Source of the DNA: JAHJRN01 sp043805355
Lineage (GTDB): Bacteria > Patescibacteriota > Patescibacteriia > 2-12-FULL-60-25
Length of the DNA: 23,973 nucleotides
Assembly: GCA_043805355.1 (NCBI GenBank)
Contig: JAZDIB010000042.1
Location: forward strand, 1 to 23,973
Reading direction: 5' to 3'
Shown here: positions 15,537-21,430 of the stretch, piece after piece
Numbering within the stretch: the stretch's first letter is position 1
How the letters are laid out: each line of letters starts with the position of its first letter
Program-made: the position numbers and the translations under genes
The notes under the pieces: generated by a model
What the model saw: the letters and a program-made list of their open reading frames with translations, nothing else
Database searches by the model: none
Told to the model about the DNA's origin: nothing

Positions 15537-16544
15537 ATGAACCCATCTATGCCGAACCCCAAACCGTCCGTCTACGTCACGCGTCGCTTCGCCGATTCCG
15601 GCATCAAGGCCCTGAAAGCCGCCGGATACAAGGTCGATATCTATCCCGAGGACAAGCCCATCCCGCGCAAGGAGCTCCTGAAGAACGTGAAAGGCGTCTC
15701 GGCGCTCATCCCGCTTTTGACGGACAAGATCGACGGCGAGGTACTTGATGCCGCGGGAAAGAATCTGAAGATCGTCGCCAACTACGCGGTCGGGTTCGAC
15801 AACATCGACCTCGAGGCCGCCAAGAAGCGCGGGGTCACGGTCACGAACACGCCGCACGACAAAGTGAACGAAGCGGTCGCGGAACATACGTTCGCGCTCA
15901 TGATCGCGTGCGCGCGGCGCATCGCCGAGGCGGACGCGTTCACGAAGGCGAAGAAATACGACCACTGGTCGCCGACGCTTTTGACGGGCACGGACCTGTA
16001 CGGCAAGACGCTCGGCATCGTGGGCGCGGGCCGCATCGGGGCTGCGGTCGCCCGGCGCGCCGTGAAGGGTTTCGGGATGTCGCTCGTCTACTCCGACATG
16101 CGGCCGAACGCGGACCTCGAAAAGGAATTCAAGGCCAAGCGCATGACCATGGAGAAGCTCCTCGAGGTCTCGGACTTCGTCTCGCTCCACTGCCCGCTCC
16201 TCCCCTCGACCCGACACCTCATCTCCACCGCGGAATTCGCCCTCATGAAGAAGACCGCGTTCCTCGTGAACACCGCACGCGGCCCGATCGTGGACGAGAA
16301 GGCGCTCCTCCGCGCGCTCAAGACCAAGCGAATCGCCGGCGCGGGCATCGACGTCTTCGAAGGCGAACCGGCCATCGACTGCGACCTCACCGACAACCTC
16401 GAGCTCAAGTCCTTCCCCAACGTCATCCTCACCCCGCACATCGCGAGCGCGACCATCGAAGCGCGCGAGGCCATGAGCATGGTCGCCGCCGAAAACGTCA
16501 TCGCCGTCCTCTCCGGCAAAATGCCCATCAATCCGGCGAAGTGA
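15537..16544 (+). CDS. D-2-hydroxyacid dehydrogenase (glyoxylate/hydroxypyruvate reductase or D-glycerate dehydrogenase type)
   Basis: The product is 335 residues. The NAD-binding motif GIVGAGRIG is at 160-168. The catalytic set is Arg248 in NTARGP, Glu277 in EGEP and His301 in PHIAS, with the R-to-E spacing expected for the family. ANYAVGFDNID (81-91) is typical of the glyoxylate reductase/D-glycerate dehydrogenase branch. Such enzymes reduce glyoxylate or hydroxypyruvate, or oxidise D-glycerate, with NAD(P)H. The length is normal. A second in-frame ATG at 15549 is an alternative start. It follows the BASS transporter with a 2-base gap, which suggests that the transported compound is linked to this reaction. 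Confidence 0.9.
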   Translation: MNPSMPNPKPSVYVTRRFADSGIKALKAAGYKVDIYPEDKPIPRKELLKNVKGVSALIPLLTDKIDGEVLDAAGKNLKIVANYAVGFDNIDLEAAKKRGVTVTNTPHDKVNEAVAEHTFALMIACARRIAEADAFTKAKKYDHWSPTLLTGTDLYGKTLGIVGAGRIGAAVARRAVKGFGMSLVYSDMRPNADLEKEFKAKRMTMEKLLEVSDFVSLHCPLLPSTRHLISTAEFALMKKTAFLVNTARGPIVDEKALLRALKTKRIAGAGIDVFEGEPAIDCDLTDNLELKSFPNVILTPHIASATIEAREAMSMVAAENVIAVLSGKMPINPAK

Positions 16545-16665
16545 TCCGCCCCCCACCCCCTCTCTGTCGGTCCTGCCCTTCGGCTTCGCTCAGGGTAAAC
16601 TCCGGCAGGAACCCCTCCCCCCGTTCTTCCCTTCATCCTTCTGTCATTCCCGCCTGCTCCCCCTC

Positions 16666-16757
16666 TGTCATTCCCGCGCAGGCGGGAACCCAGAAAAAAC
16701 CGGTCAGAAAATCTCTTCACTTCGAGGAAATGGGTTCCCGCCTGCGCGGGAATGACA
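16666..16757. repeat. 27-bp perfect inverted repeat built from two dispersed repeat copies
   Basis: Bases 16666-16692 are the exact reverse complement of 16731-16757. Each arm carries the same palindromic core as the repeat at 27-63. A decayed partial unit lies at about 16642-16656. Around it, 16545-16768 holds no gene; a GGCTTCGCTCAGGG-type stretch at about 16580 adds further hairpin potential. I see no transposase, so it resembles a REP pair or a very small non-autonomous element. Confidence 0.75.
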
Positions 16758-16768
16758 ATGTTGGGTCA

Positions 16769-16797
16769 TTGACCCGCCCCAAAAATCCTGCTATTGT
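16769..16797 (+). promoter_or_regulatory. promoter for tRNA-Ala
   Basis: TTGACC at 16769-16774 and TATTGT at 16792-16797 are 17 bases apart, with TGC directly before the -10. Transcription would start near 16804, shortly before the mature tRNA 5' end. Confidence 0.75.
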
Positions 16798-16819
16798 CGG
16801 CCTGCTCATGACACACCTA

Positions 16820-16895
16820 GGGCCGTTAGCTTAGTTGGTAGAGCGCCGCGTTTGCAACGCGGAGGTCGTCGGTTCGAATCCGACACGGTCCACCA
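16820..16895 (+). tRNA. tRNA-Ala (anticodon UGC)
   Basis: A 76-base cloverleaf. The acceptor arm GGGCCGT pairs with ACGGTCC and includes the G3-U70 pair that marks alanine tRNAs. The anticodon loop TTTGCAA gives UGC, the T arm has GGTTCGAATCC and the encoded CCA is at 16893-16895. The gene is intact although its 3' half is duplicated at 18147-18194, as expected when an element integrates into a tRNA and restores its 3' end. Confidence 0.97.
16848..16895 (+). repeat. left attachment-site-like repeat (inside tRNA-Ala)
   Basis: This runs from the anticodon arm through CCA of the tRNA. It is identical to 18147-18194 except at two bases of the anticodon loop. Confidence 0.8.
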
Positions 16896-16931
16896 CGTAA
16901 AAATCCCATCTCCACATGGGATTTTTACGTG
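16894..16931. terminator. terminator after tRNA-Ala, bidirectional
   Basis: Bases 16894-16909 pair exactly with 16916-16931 (16 pairs, 6-base loop), with five Ts in the 3' arm and five As in the 5' arm. It can end the tRNA transcript and, in the other direction, the minus-strand two-gene unit. A second hairpin (CCCCGT 16932-16937 with ACGGGG 16971-16976) lies between it and that unit. Confidence 0.8.
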
Positions 16932-17011
16932 CCCCGTGGCGCATATACATCCATTCACTTGATGCGTTTTACGGGGCTCCGTTATCGATGGGATTCACGT
17001 GGCGTCGTGGA

Positions 17012-17302
17012 TCAAACGGTCTTGATCGTATAGCCGTTGATTTTTTCCAGGGTGGCTATCGTGAGAGAGACGGATGGATTCGTGATATTTTTCAATTTCA
17101 GACGATTGCCGAACTGCTGCCGCAATGGCGTCAAAAATTCGTCTCCCCAAGAAGGGGAAAATGAAATCACGCCTTCAAAATCAACGAGAACGTCTTCCGT
17201 GCCGTTCAGGCCGTTCAATGTCGGTAAAAAGGCCGCGTGGGATTCTTTCCCCGCTTGACGAGAAGACAGTACCGTACCGAACTTTGCGATGTTGATGGTC
17301 AT
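17012..17302 (-). CDS. DUF4325 (STAS-like) small protein
   Basis: The product is 96 residues. The central segment VLVDFEGVISFSPSWGDEF is the recognisable part: an acidic strand, then a serine-containing loop before a helix, as in STAS-like DUF4325 proteins. In STAS anti-sigma antagonists of the SpoIIAA type a serine at this place is phosphorylated by a GHKL-type kinase. The gene directly upstream encodes a protein with a GHKL ATPase fold, so a kinase/antagonist pair is a natural reading, though unproven. It starts 7 bases after the stop of that gene, in the same operon, with no clear Shine-Dalgarno, suggesting translational coupling. Base composition is AT-richer than the flanks. Confidence 0.8.
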   Translation of the reverse strand: MTINIAKFGTVLSSRQAGKESHAAFLPTLNGLNGTEDVLVDFEGVISFSPSWGDEFLTPLRQQFGNRLKLKNITNPSVSLTIATLEKINGYTIKTV

Positions 17303-17309
17303 AGTCGTA

Positions 17310-18044
17310 TCAATATTCGATGAGCGCTAAAGACCCGCGAATCGGAACGTCCGCCTTTTTCATGTTGAATCCTGATGTTCCTTTTCGAATCTCAAGCACC
17401 GAATCGCCCGATTGGAAGCTTAAATCCGCTCCGGATTTCGTGAGAGCGTCTTTCACGTATTTAAGGCCGTTTCCGCGATGTTCCGGAGCTCTTCCCGTAA
17501 GGATTTCTGTAAATGCCACTCGCAATGCCTCCTCATCCGTCTTGAGACTGGGCCGTATCCGGCGCAACGTCGCCAAGACTCCAACGCCGCGATCCGCGAG
17601 GACAACGACGCGCTTGCCCAAGTCATACGCAAAATACGTTCCCCGAATATCCGGCCAAATCCCCAAGTTGTGATCGAAAGAGTTGTTGCCGATCTCTCCG
17701 GCGGCGGATGAGATGAATGAAGCGGTATGTTGGAGCGATGGGATGACATCCATCTCATGAGCCATCCTATCGAGTCGAGTCTTGAATCTATCGCTGGTCG
17801 AACAATAGAAATCATCCTCTGGAGCATGCGGCTGTTCATCGCGGACCCACTCTAGAGCGACCCGAAAGATACCTTTGGTCTTTCTGCCCAAGTCAGACAA
17901 TGAGTACTTTCGATGTCCCCCCGGAGTGACAAAGGTCGCCTTAAACGTTCCGTCATTATGCCAACGCCGGAGAGTGGCCTCTGAAACACCAATATATTCA
18001 GCCGCTTCCTTAATGGAAACGAGGTTTTTGGCGAATCTATTCAT
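17310..18044 (-). CDS. MerR-type HTH fused to GHKL (anti-sigma kinase-like) ATPase
   Basis: The product is 244 residues. Residues about 8-52 form a MerR-like helix-turn-helix (VSIKEAAEYIGVSEATLRRW, then TPGGHRKYS), the type also found at the N-terminus of IS607-like serine recombinases. Residues about 85-225 form a GHKL ATPase: N-box EIGNNSFDHN (117-126), G1 box ADRGVGV (150-156) and G2 box HRGNGLKYV (189-197). There is no histidine-kinase phosphoacceptor domain, so it resembles stand-alone SpoIIAB/RsbW-type kinases with an added DNA-binding domain. The likely output is direct control of its own promoter or nearby genes, switched by ATP or by the DUF4325 partner; this is inference. A consensus promoter ends 10 bases before the ATG. 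Confidence 0.85.
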   Translation of the reverse strand: MNRFAKNLVSIKEAAEYIGVSEATLRRWHNDGTFKATFVTPGGHRKYSLSDLGRKTKGIFRVALEWVRDEQPHAPEDDFYCSTSDRFKTRLDRMAHEMDVIPSLQHTASFISSAAGEIGNNSFDHNLGIWPDIRGTYFAYDLGKRVVVLADRGVGVLATLRRIRPSLKTDEEALRVAFTEILTGRAPEHRGNGLKYVKDALTKSGADLSFQSGDSVLEIRKGTSGFNMKKADVPIRGSLALIEY

Positions 18045-18054
18045 ATATGGTTAG

Positions 18055-18082
18055 ATTATACAAAACTATACAAATATGTCAA
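18055..18082 (-). promoter_or_regulatory. perfect-consensus sigma70 promoter of the island operon
   Basis: On the minus strand TTGACA (plus 18077-18082), a 16-base spacer and TATAAT (plus 18055-18060) match consensus at all 12 positions. The -10 ends 10 bases before the ATG at 18044. No chromosomal promoter here is as strong, which points to foreign origin and tight repression. Confidence 0.85.
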
Positions 18083-18101
18083 GTCTACTAAAATCTATAC
18101 A
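18056..18101 (-). promoter_or_regulatory. candidate operator repeats
   Basis: The heptamer CTATACA or TTATACA occurs in the same orientation at 18056-18062, 18066-18072 and 18095-18101. Starts are 10 and 29 bases apart, close to whole helical turns, over and upstream of the promoter. They could be binding sites for the HTH protein, as in autoregulated MerR or excisionase-type systems. Confidence 0.45.
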
Positions 18102-18146
18102 TTTAAGGGAATCTAAGCACATAACGCTACTCCAGCCATAAAACCT

Positions 18147-18194
18147 GCGTTTGTATCGCGGAGGTCGTCGGTTCGAATCCGACACGGTCCACCA
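18147..18194 (+). repeat. right attachment-site-like repeat (tRNA-Ala 3' fragment)
   Basis: This copy matches the 3' 48 bases of tRNA-Ala with two mismatches in the anticodon loop. The 5' acceptor strand and D arm are missing, so it is not a tRNA gene. It is taken as the original chromosomal 3' end displaced by integration. Confidence 0.8.
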
Positions 18195-18200
18195 TAGCGG

Positions 18201-18226
18201 AATCGCTCCCCACCAGGAGCGATTTT
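18201..18226 (+). terminator. probable original tRNA-Ala terminator
   Basis: AATCGCTCC (18201-18209) pairs with GGAGCGATT (18216-18224), then TT. It lies 6 bases after the displaced tRNA fragment, as a terminator would after the intact gene before integration. Confidence 0.65.
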
Positions 18227-18263
18227 GTTATGACAAAACGGATCCTCCAAAGTATTCGACGCC

Positions 18264-19070
18264 TCAAAATCCGGATCCGACGCCGTATCCGATAGGTGGA
18301 ATCTGCTGCTCAATATCACTGACCACATGTCCACTCAAGCATTCTGCTTTGATATCCCACATTTTTTCATCGTCCACCATTTTTTCGCAAACAGCCGCCA
18401 ACTCATTGGATTGAGGTTTCAGCAGGGAAGCGACATTCCTCAGACACTCGTTTCGTCCGACTCTCCACTGCTCTCCATAATCAGGACCATCGATCTTGAG
18501 ACAGGGTTCATAGCTCCTTAACCGCAATGCCACGGAACCGATACAGAACTGCACAGAGCGGGAATATTTAGATACGTCATGTTCATCTTTCTGCATCTCA
18601 TAGCATGGCTCAATGCTCTTTGAGAGCTTTGCCCGACAGAGGGGTTCATGCACCGTCATCTTCCCGCACAACGAGATGTCATTCGTCGCCTGAGCGAGAT
18701 ATTCATAACACTGAGAACCACTCCGGAAACCATTATCCTTCAGCTCTTCAAGGGCATCGCAGGCCATCGGTTGCTTTGTCTTAAGGACAAATTCCCAATA
18801 ACACCTGGGACGTGGCGTTATGACGTAGCGCACCAAAGACCCCTGCTCCATGTCGCCGTTCTGATAGCTCGCCCTAACCGGTAATGTCGCGCAAATAGTA
18901 AAATCACCATTCGCCAACGCCATCTCTGTCGTCGTTGCCATCAAATCATTGATCTCGCGTGGTTCATATATCTTCTCATTCGAAACGATCTTGTTCGATC
19001 CGGTCGTGCACCCAAAACCAAATAACGACGCCGCCATGGCGATGAACATCAAATATTTTGTCGTATGCAT
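18264..19070 (-). CDS. Cys-rich putative lipoprotein
   Basis: The product is 268 residues from the ATG at 19070. Residues 1-20 form a lipoprotein-type signal (MHTTKYLMFIAMAASL) leading to Cys21; the residues before it (GFG) are an imperfect lipobox, so lipidation is likely but not certain. The mature part has at least a dozen cysteines in recurring short units, such as DISLCGKM, PLCRAKL, SIEPCYEM and YEPCLKI, probably disulfide-linked repeats outside the membrane. I recall similar LC/CY repeat proteins in CPR genomes, function unknown. Composition is AT-richer than the chromosome average, like the adjacent island, so it may belong to the same foreign segment. A longer in-frame start at 19178 adds an unlikely extension before the signal peptide. 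Confidence 0.75.
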   Translation of the reverse strand: MHTTKYLMFIAMAASLFGFGCTTGSNKIVSNEKIYEPREINDLMATTTEMALANGDFTICATLPVRASYQNGDMEQGSLVRYVITPRPRCYWEFVLKTKQPMACDALEELKDNGFRSGSQCYEYLAQATNDISLCGKMTVHEPLCRAKLSKSIEPCYEMQKDEHDVSKYSRSVQFCIGSVALRLRSYEPCLKIDGPDYGEQWRVGRNECLRNVASLLKPQSNELAAVCEKMVDDEKMWDIKAECLSGHVVSDIEQQIPPIGYGVGSGF

Positions 19071-19188
19071 AGTCTTCGGGATTTCAAACAGTCGCTTGTC
19101 AACGATACACAGGGGAGACCCAAAGCACAATGACCCGAATCCAATCCCCGTCGTCTTATGCACACTTCCCGTCCCCATCCCTGTCGGT

Positions 19189-19194
19189 TACACT
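19189..19194 (+). promoter_or_regulatory. -10 element close to the start codon
   Basis: TACACT ends 7 bases before the ATG at 19202, the same arrangement as at the other leaderless candidates. No TG extension is present. Confidence 0.5.
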
Positions 19195-19201
19195 CGCCAC
19201 C

Positions 19202-19915
19202 ATGCGACGCGCGACCACCGTCATCCTATGCATCCTCCTGGGGGCCATCGCCTCGGGCGTGGGGATCGGGGTGTTCCTGAAGCTGGCGAATGACGACCGG
19301 GCGCGGCTGGCCAAGCAGCTTGAGGAGGCCGTCCAGGCGAGCAATGTCGCGCGACAGGAGAACCAGACCGCCATCGAAGAGGCGAACCGGAAGCTTTCGG
19401 AAGCGAGTTCCGAGGTCGGCAAGGCGCAGGCGCTCGTGAAGTCGCTCGAGGAGGAACGCGACCTGCTTGCGACCGCGAAGCCGCTCCTCTCCCCCTCGCC
19501 CTCGGCCCTCCGCGGCTGGTCCGACGTGGTCGCGATGGACCTCGGCGTCTCGCTGAAGCAGCCCAAGGGCAGCGACATCCAATCGAACGACAAGAGCGCG
19601 CTCACGCTCGCGATGGCGACGGCGGTGGAGGGCGTGGACAGCCGCTGGTTCTCTCTCACGGCATACGACGAACGTCTCGAACAGGAACTCCTCCTCTCGC
19701 TCGCGACGTCCACGCCCGTGGCGTACACGGTGAACGGACGCATCCTCACGGGCAAGCAAGGAGCTCTGCCGAACAGCGACGACCAGATCCTCATCCTCCG
19801 CGTCCGCAAGGAAGGCGTCATCACGCATCTCCTCTGGGTACGGAACCCGAGCGCGAACCGTCGCGACGCGAGCGGCGCGACCGATGTCCTCGGCACGCTG
19901 CGCTTCGCCTCCTGA
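19202..19915 (+). CDS. membrane-anchored coiled-coil protein, unknown
   Basis: The product is 237 residues. A membrane helix at about 5-27 (TTVILCILLGAIASGVGIGV) is followed by a coiled coil at about 28-88 rich in Ala, Glu, Lys and Gln (LEEAVQASNVARQEN). A beta-rich domain of about 135 residues follows, with WFSLTAYDERLEQELL and ILILRVRKEGVITHLLWVR. I recognise no family. The outer domain is probably held away from the membrane by the coiled coil. The start at 19202 is supported by the -10 element 7 bases upstream; the frame extends to 19130 without support. The mutY gene follows after 5 bases, so the two form an operon with no obvious functional link. Confidence 0.75.
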   Translation: MRRATTVILCILLGAIASGVGIGVFLKLANDDRARLAKQLEEAVQASNVARQENQTAIEEANRKLSEASSEVGKAQALVKSLEEERDLLATAKPLLSPSPSALRGWSDVVAMDLGVSLKQPKGSDIQSNDKSALTLAMATAVEGVDSRWFSLTAYDERLEQELLLSLATSTPVAYTVNGRILTGKQGALPNSDDQILILRVRKEGVITHLLWVRNPSANRRDASGATDVLGTLRFAS

Positions 19916-19920
19916 CGCCT

Positions 19921-20826
19921 ATGCCCGCCATGGACGGACCTCGGGCCATCCGACAGCTCGTCCGCTGGTACGGCGGACACAAACGCACACTTCCGTGGCG
20001 CGACATCGATGACGCGTACCGCATCTTCGTGTCCGAGATCATGCTCCAGCAGACCCAGGTCGACCGCGTGATCCCGAAATTCGAGACATGGGTCGAACGA
20101 TTCCCGACTTGGAAGGCGCTCGCGGACGCGAAGACCGCCGACCTTCTGCACGCGTGGGCCGGTCTCGGCTACAACAACCGCGCGTTGCGGCTACGCGAGG
20201 CCGCGCGACTGGTCGTGCACGACGGCGTCCCGACGGACGAGGACGGATGGAAACGATTGCCAGGCGTCGGTCCGTACACGGCGGCCGCGCTCGCGGAATT
20301 CGCGAACCATCGCTATGCCGTGGTCATCGACACGAACGTCCGTCGCGTCACCGGGCGCATCATTCTCGGCATCCCGCATCCGACGCCAGCGCATGACACG
20401 CGCATCCGTCGTCAACTCCTCGCGAACGTCCCGCGACGCGGACGCCACTGGGACATCCCACAGGCGTTCATGGATCTCGGCTCGTTGATCTGCCTGCCGA
20501 CACCGTCGTGCGCGACATGTCCGCTCAAGACGACATGCCTCGCCGCGCAGAAATTCCTGTCCGGAAAGGCGACGCGACCGAGGCGGACGACGTCACGCGA
20601 GAACCGCCACGACGAAAAACCCTATCCCGACCGAATCTACCGCGGCCGTATCCTCGCCTACGTGCGCGAACACGGCCCGACGCGCCTCGCTGCGATTGGA
20701 GCGCACATCGACATGACGTTCGACGCCATCCGCGACAACGCGTGGCTGGAAGCCATGGTCAGACGACTGGAGAAAGATGGAATCGTGTCGATTTCCAAAA
20801 CGCTCGTCGTTCGACTTCCGAAATAA
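19921..20826 (+). CDS. mutY: A/G-specific adenine glycosylase MutY, short form
   Basis: The product is 301 residues. It removes adenine paired with 8-oxoguanine and so limits G-to-T mutation. Seen are LPWR and SEIMLQQTQV with catalytic Glu39, helix-hairpin-helix LPGVGPYTAAA (113-123), catalytic Asp137 in VIDTNVRR, and four Cys for a 4Fe-4S cluster at 191, 197, 200 and 206. The first spacing is C-x5-C rather than the usual C-x6-C. The C-terminal NUDIX-like domain that reads 8-oxoguanine in E. coli MutY is absent; instead residues about 235-301 (YRGRILAYVREHGP, LEKDGIVSI) look like a winged helix. It follows the preceding gene by 5 bases. An alternative start is Met4. Confidence 0.92.
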   Translation: MPAMDGPRAIRQLVRWYGGHKRTLPWRDIDDAYRIFVSEIMLQQTQVDRVIPKFETWVERFPTWKALADAKTADLLHAWAGLGYNNRALRLREAARLVVHDGVPTDEDGWKRLPGVGPYTAAALAEFANHRYAVVIDTNVRRVTGRIILGIPHPTPAHDTRIRRQLLANVPRRGRHWDIPQAFMDLGSLICLPTPSCATCPLKTTCLAAQKFLSGKATRPRRTTSRENRHDEKPYPDRIYRGRILAYVREHGPTRLAAIGAHIDMTFDAIRDNAWLEAMVRRLEKDGIVSISKTLVVRLPK

Positions 20827-20853
20827 TTGTTTCATATCTCTGTCCCCCGGGGT

Positions 20854-20886
20854 TTGGGGGCGCCAGCCGCCCCCAACATCTTTTTT
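20854..20886 (+). terminator. intrinsic terminator after mutY
   Basis: TTGGGGGCG (20854-20862) pairs with CGCCCCCAA (20868-20876), followed after four bases by TTTTTT. A second near-perfect hairpin (CTTCCTTTTGC with GCAAAAAGGAAG, 20889-20917) lies just beyond it. Confidence 0.8.
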
Positions 20887-20929
20887 CGCTTCCTTTTGCG
20901 ATGAGGCAAAAAGGAAGGATATATTTATG

Positions 20930-20957
20930 AAAACACCCCCGCTTTTCGGCGGGGGCG
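20930..20957 (-). terminator. intrinsic terminator of the RRM gene
   Basis: On the minus strand CGCCCCCGC pairs with GCGGGGGTG (one G-U pair) and is followed by TTTT. It ends the minus-strand RRM gene and faces the mutY terminator. Confidence 0.75.
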
Positions 20958-20980
20958 TCTTCGACGTGCGTGGCGTTCCG

Positions 20981-21253
20981 TCAGAAGCGGCGCGGGGGGC
21001 GCTCTTCCATCGGACGCGCCTTGTTGACCGCGATCTTGCGACCGCCCATGTCGGAGCCGTCGAACATCGAGATCGCTTTGTCCGCAGACTCGTCTTCCGC
21101 CATCTCAACGAAGGCGAAACCGCGAGGGCGCTGCGTCTCCCGATCCATCGGGATGAACACGGACACGACCTCACCGGCCTGCGAGAACAACTGTCGGAGC
21201 TCCTCGTCCGTTGCGCGGTACGGGATGCCGCCGACAAACAGCTTTGTAGGCAT
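20981..21253 (-). CDS. single-RRM RNA-binding protein
   Basis: The product is 90 residues, one RNA recognition motif and almost nothing else. RNP2 is KLFVGGI (4-10) and RNP1 is RGFAFVEM (44-51), with the aromatic residues that stack on RNA bases. The short tail is basic and proline-rich (EERPPRRF). Proteins of this shape occur in cyanobacteria and many other bacteria and are often cold-inducible RNA-binding proteins. The start at 21253 is chosen because the RRM begins there; the frame continues upstream across the leader and promoter. A TTGACG-N17-TACGAT promoter about 95 bases upstream gives a leader of roughly 88 bases, which could hold a temperature- or self-responsive element. Confidence 0.92.
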   Translation of the reverse strand: MPTKLFVGGIPYRATDEELRQLFSQAGEVVSVFIPMDRETQRPRGFAFVEMAEDESADKAISMFDGSDMGGRKIAVNKARPMEERPPRRF

Positions 21254-21347
21254 GCGTTCTCTTAAGAATGAATGAAACCGGAAACCGTTTGCGCATGACC
21301 CACTTCCCCGACCTATGGACGGACCTTCGCACGTTTTTTCCATACTC

Positions 21348-21376
21348 ATCGTAGCAGGAATCGTCGGTTTCGTCAA
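21348..21376 (-). promoter_or_regulatory. promoter of the RRM gene
   Basis: On the minus strand TTGACG (plus 21371-21376) and TACGAT (plus 21348-21353) are 17 bases apart, with TGC just before the -10. Confidence 0.75.
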
Positions 21377-21430
21377 GGGTTTACGGTGTTTCCTGGAATT
21401 CCTCCGCGTCCCATGCGAGAATGGTGGCCT

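Larger units (their letters stand above)
16848..18194. mobile_element. mini genomic island integrated at tRNA-Ala, without integrase
   Basis: A 48-base direct repeat (16848-16895 and 18147-18194, 46 of 48 identical) bounds about 1.25 kb of visibly AT-richer sequence. The left copy is the 3' half of the intact tRNA-Ala gene and the right copy is a bare tRNA fragment without a 5' half. Each copy is followed by its own hairpin terminator. This is the classic outcome of site-specific integration into a tRNA 3' end. The insert encodes only two minus-strand genes (HTH-ATPase and DUF4325) and no recombinase, so it is either the remnant of a larger element or a satellite moved in trans. The two mismatches in the right copy suggest it is not recent. 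Confidence 0.75.

Noticed and set aside
18147..18194. A second tRNA-Ala gene
   Set aside because: Only the 3' 48 bases are present; the acceptor 5' strand and D arm are missing and the anticodon loop is altered.
18113..18334. Minus-strand frame of 73 codons containing a RIRTDDLRD-like peptide
   Set aside because: It translates the complement of the duplicated tRNA 3' half; this peptide is a known artefact of reading through tRNA genes. No ribosome site or promoter fits.
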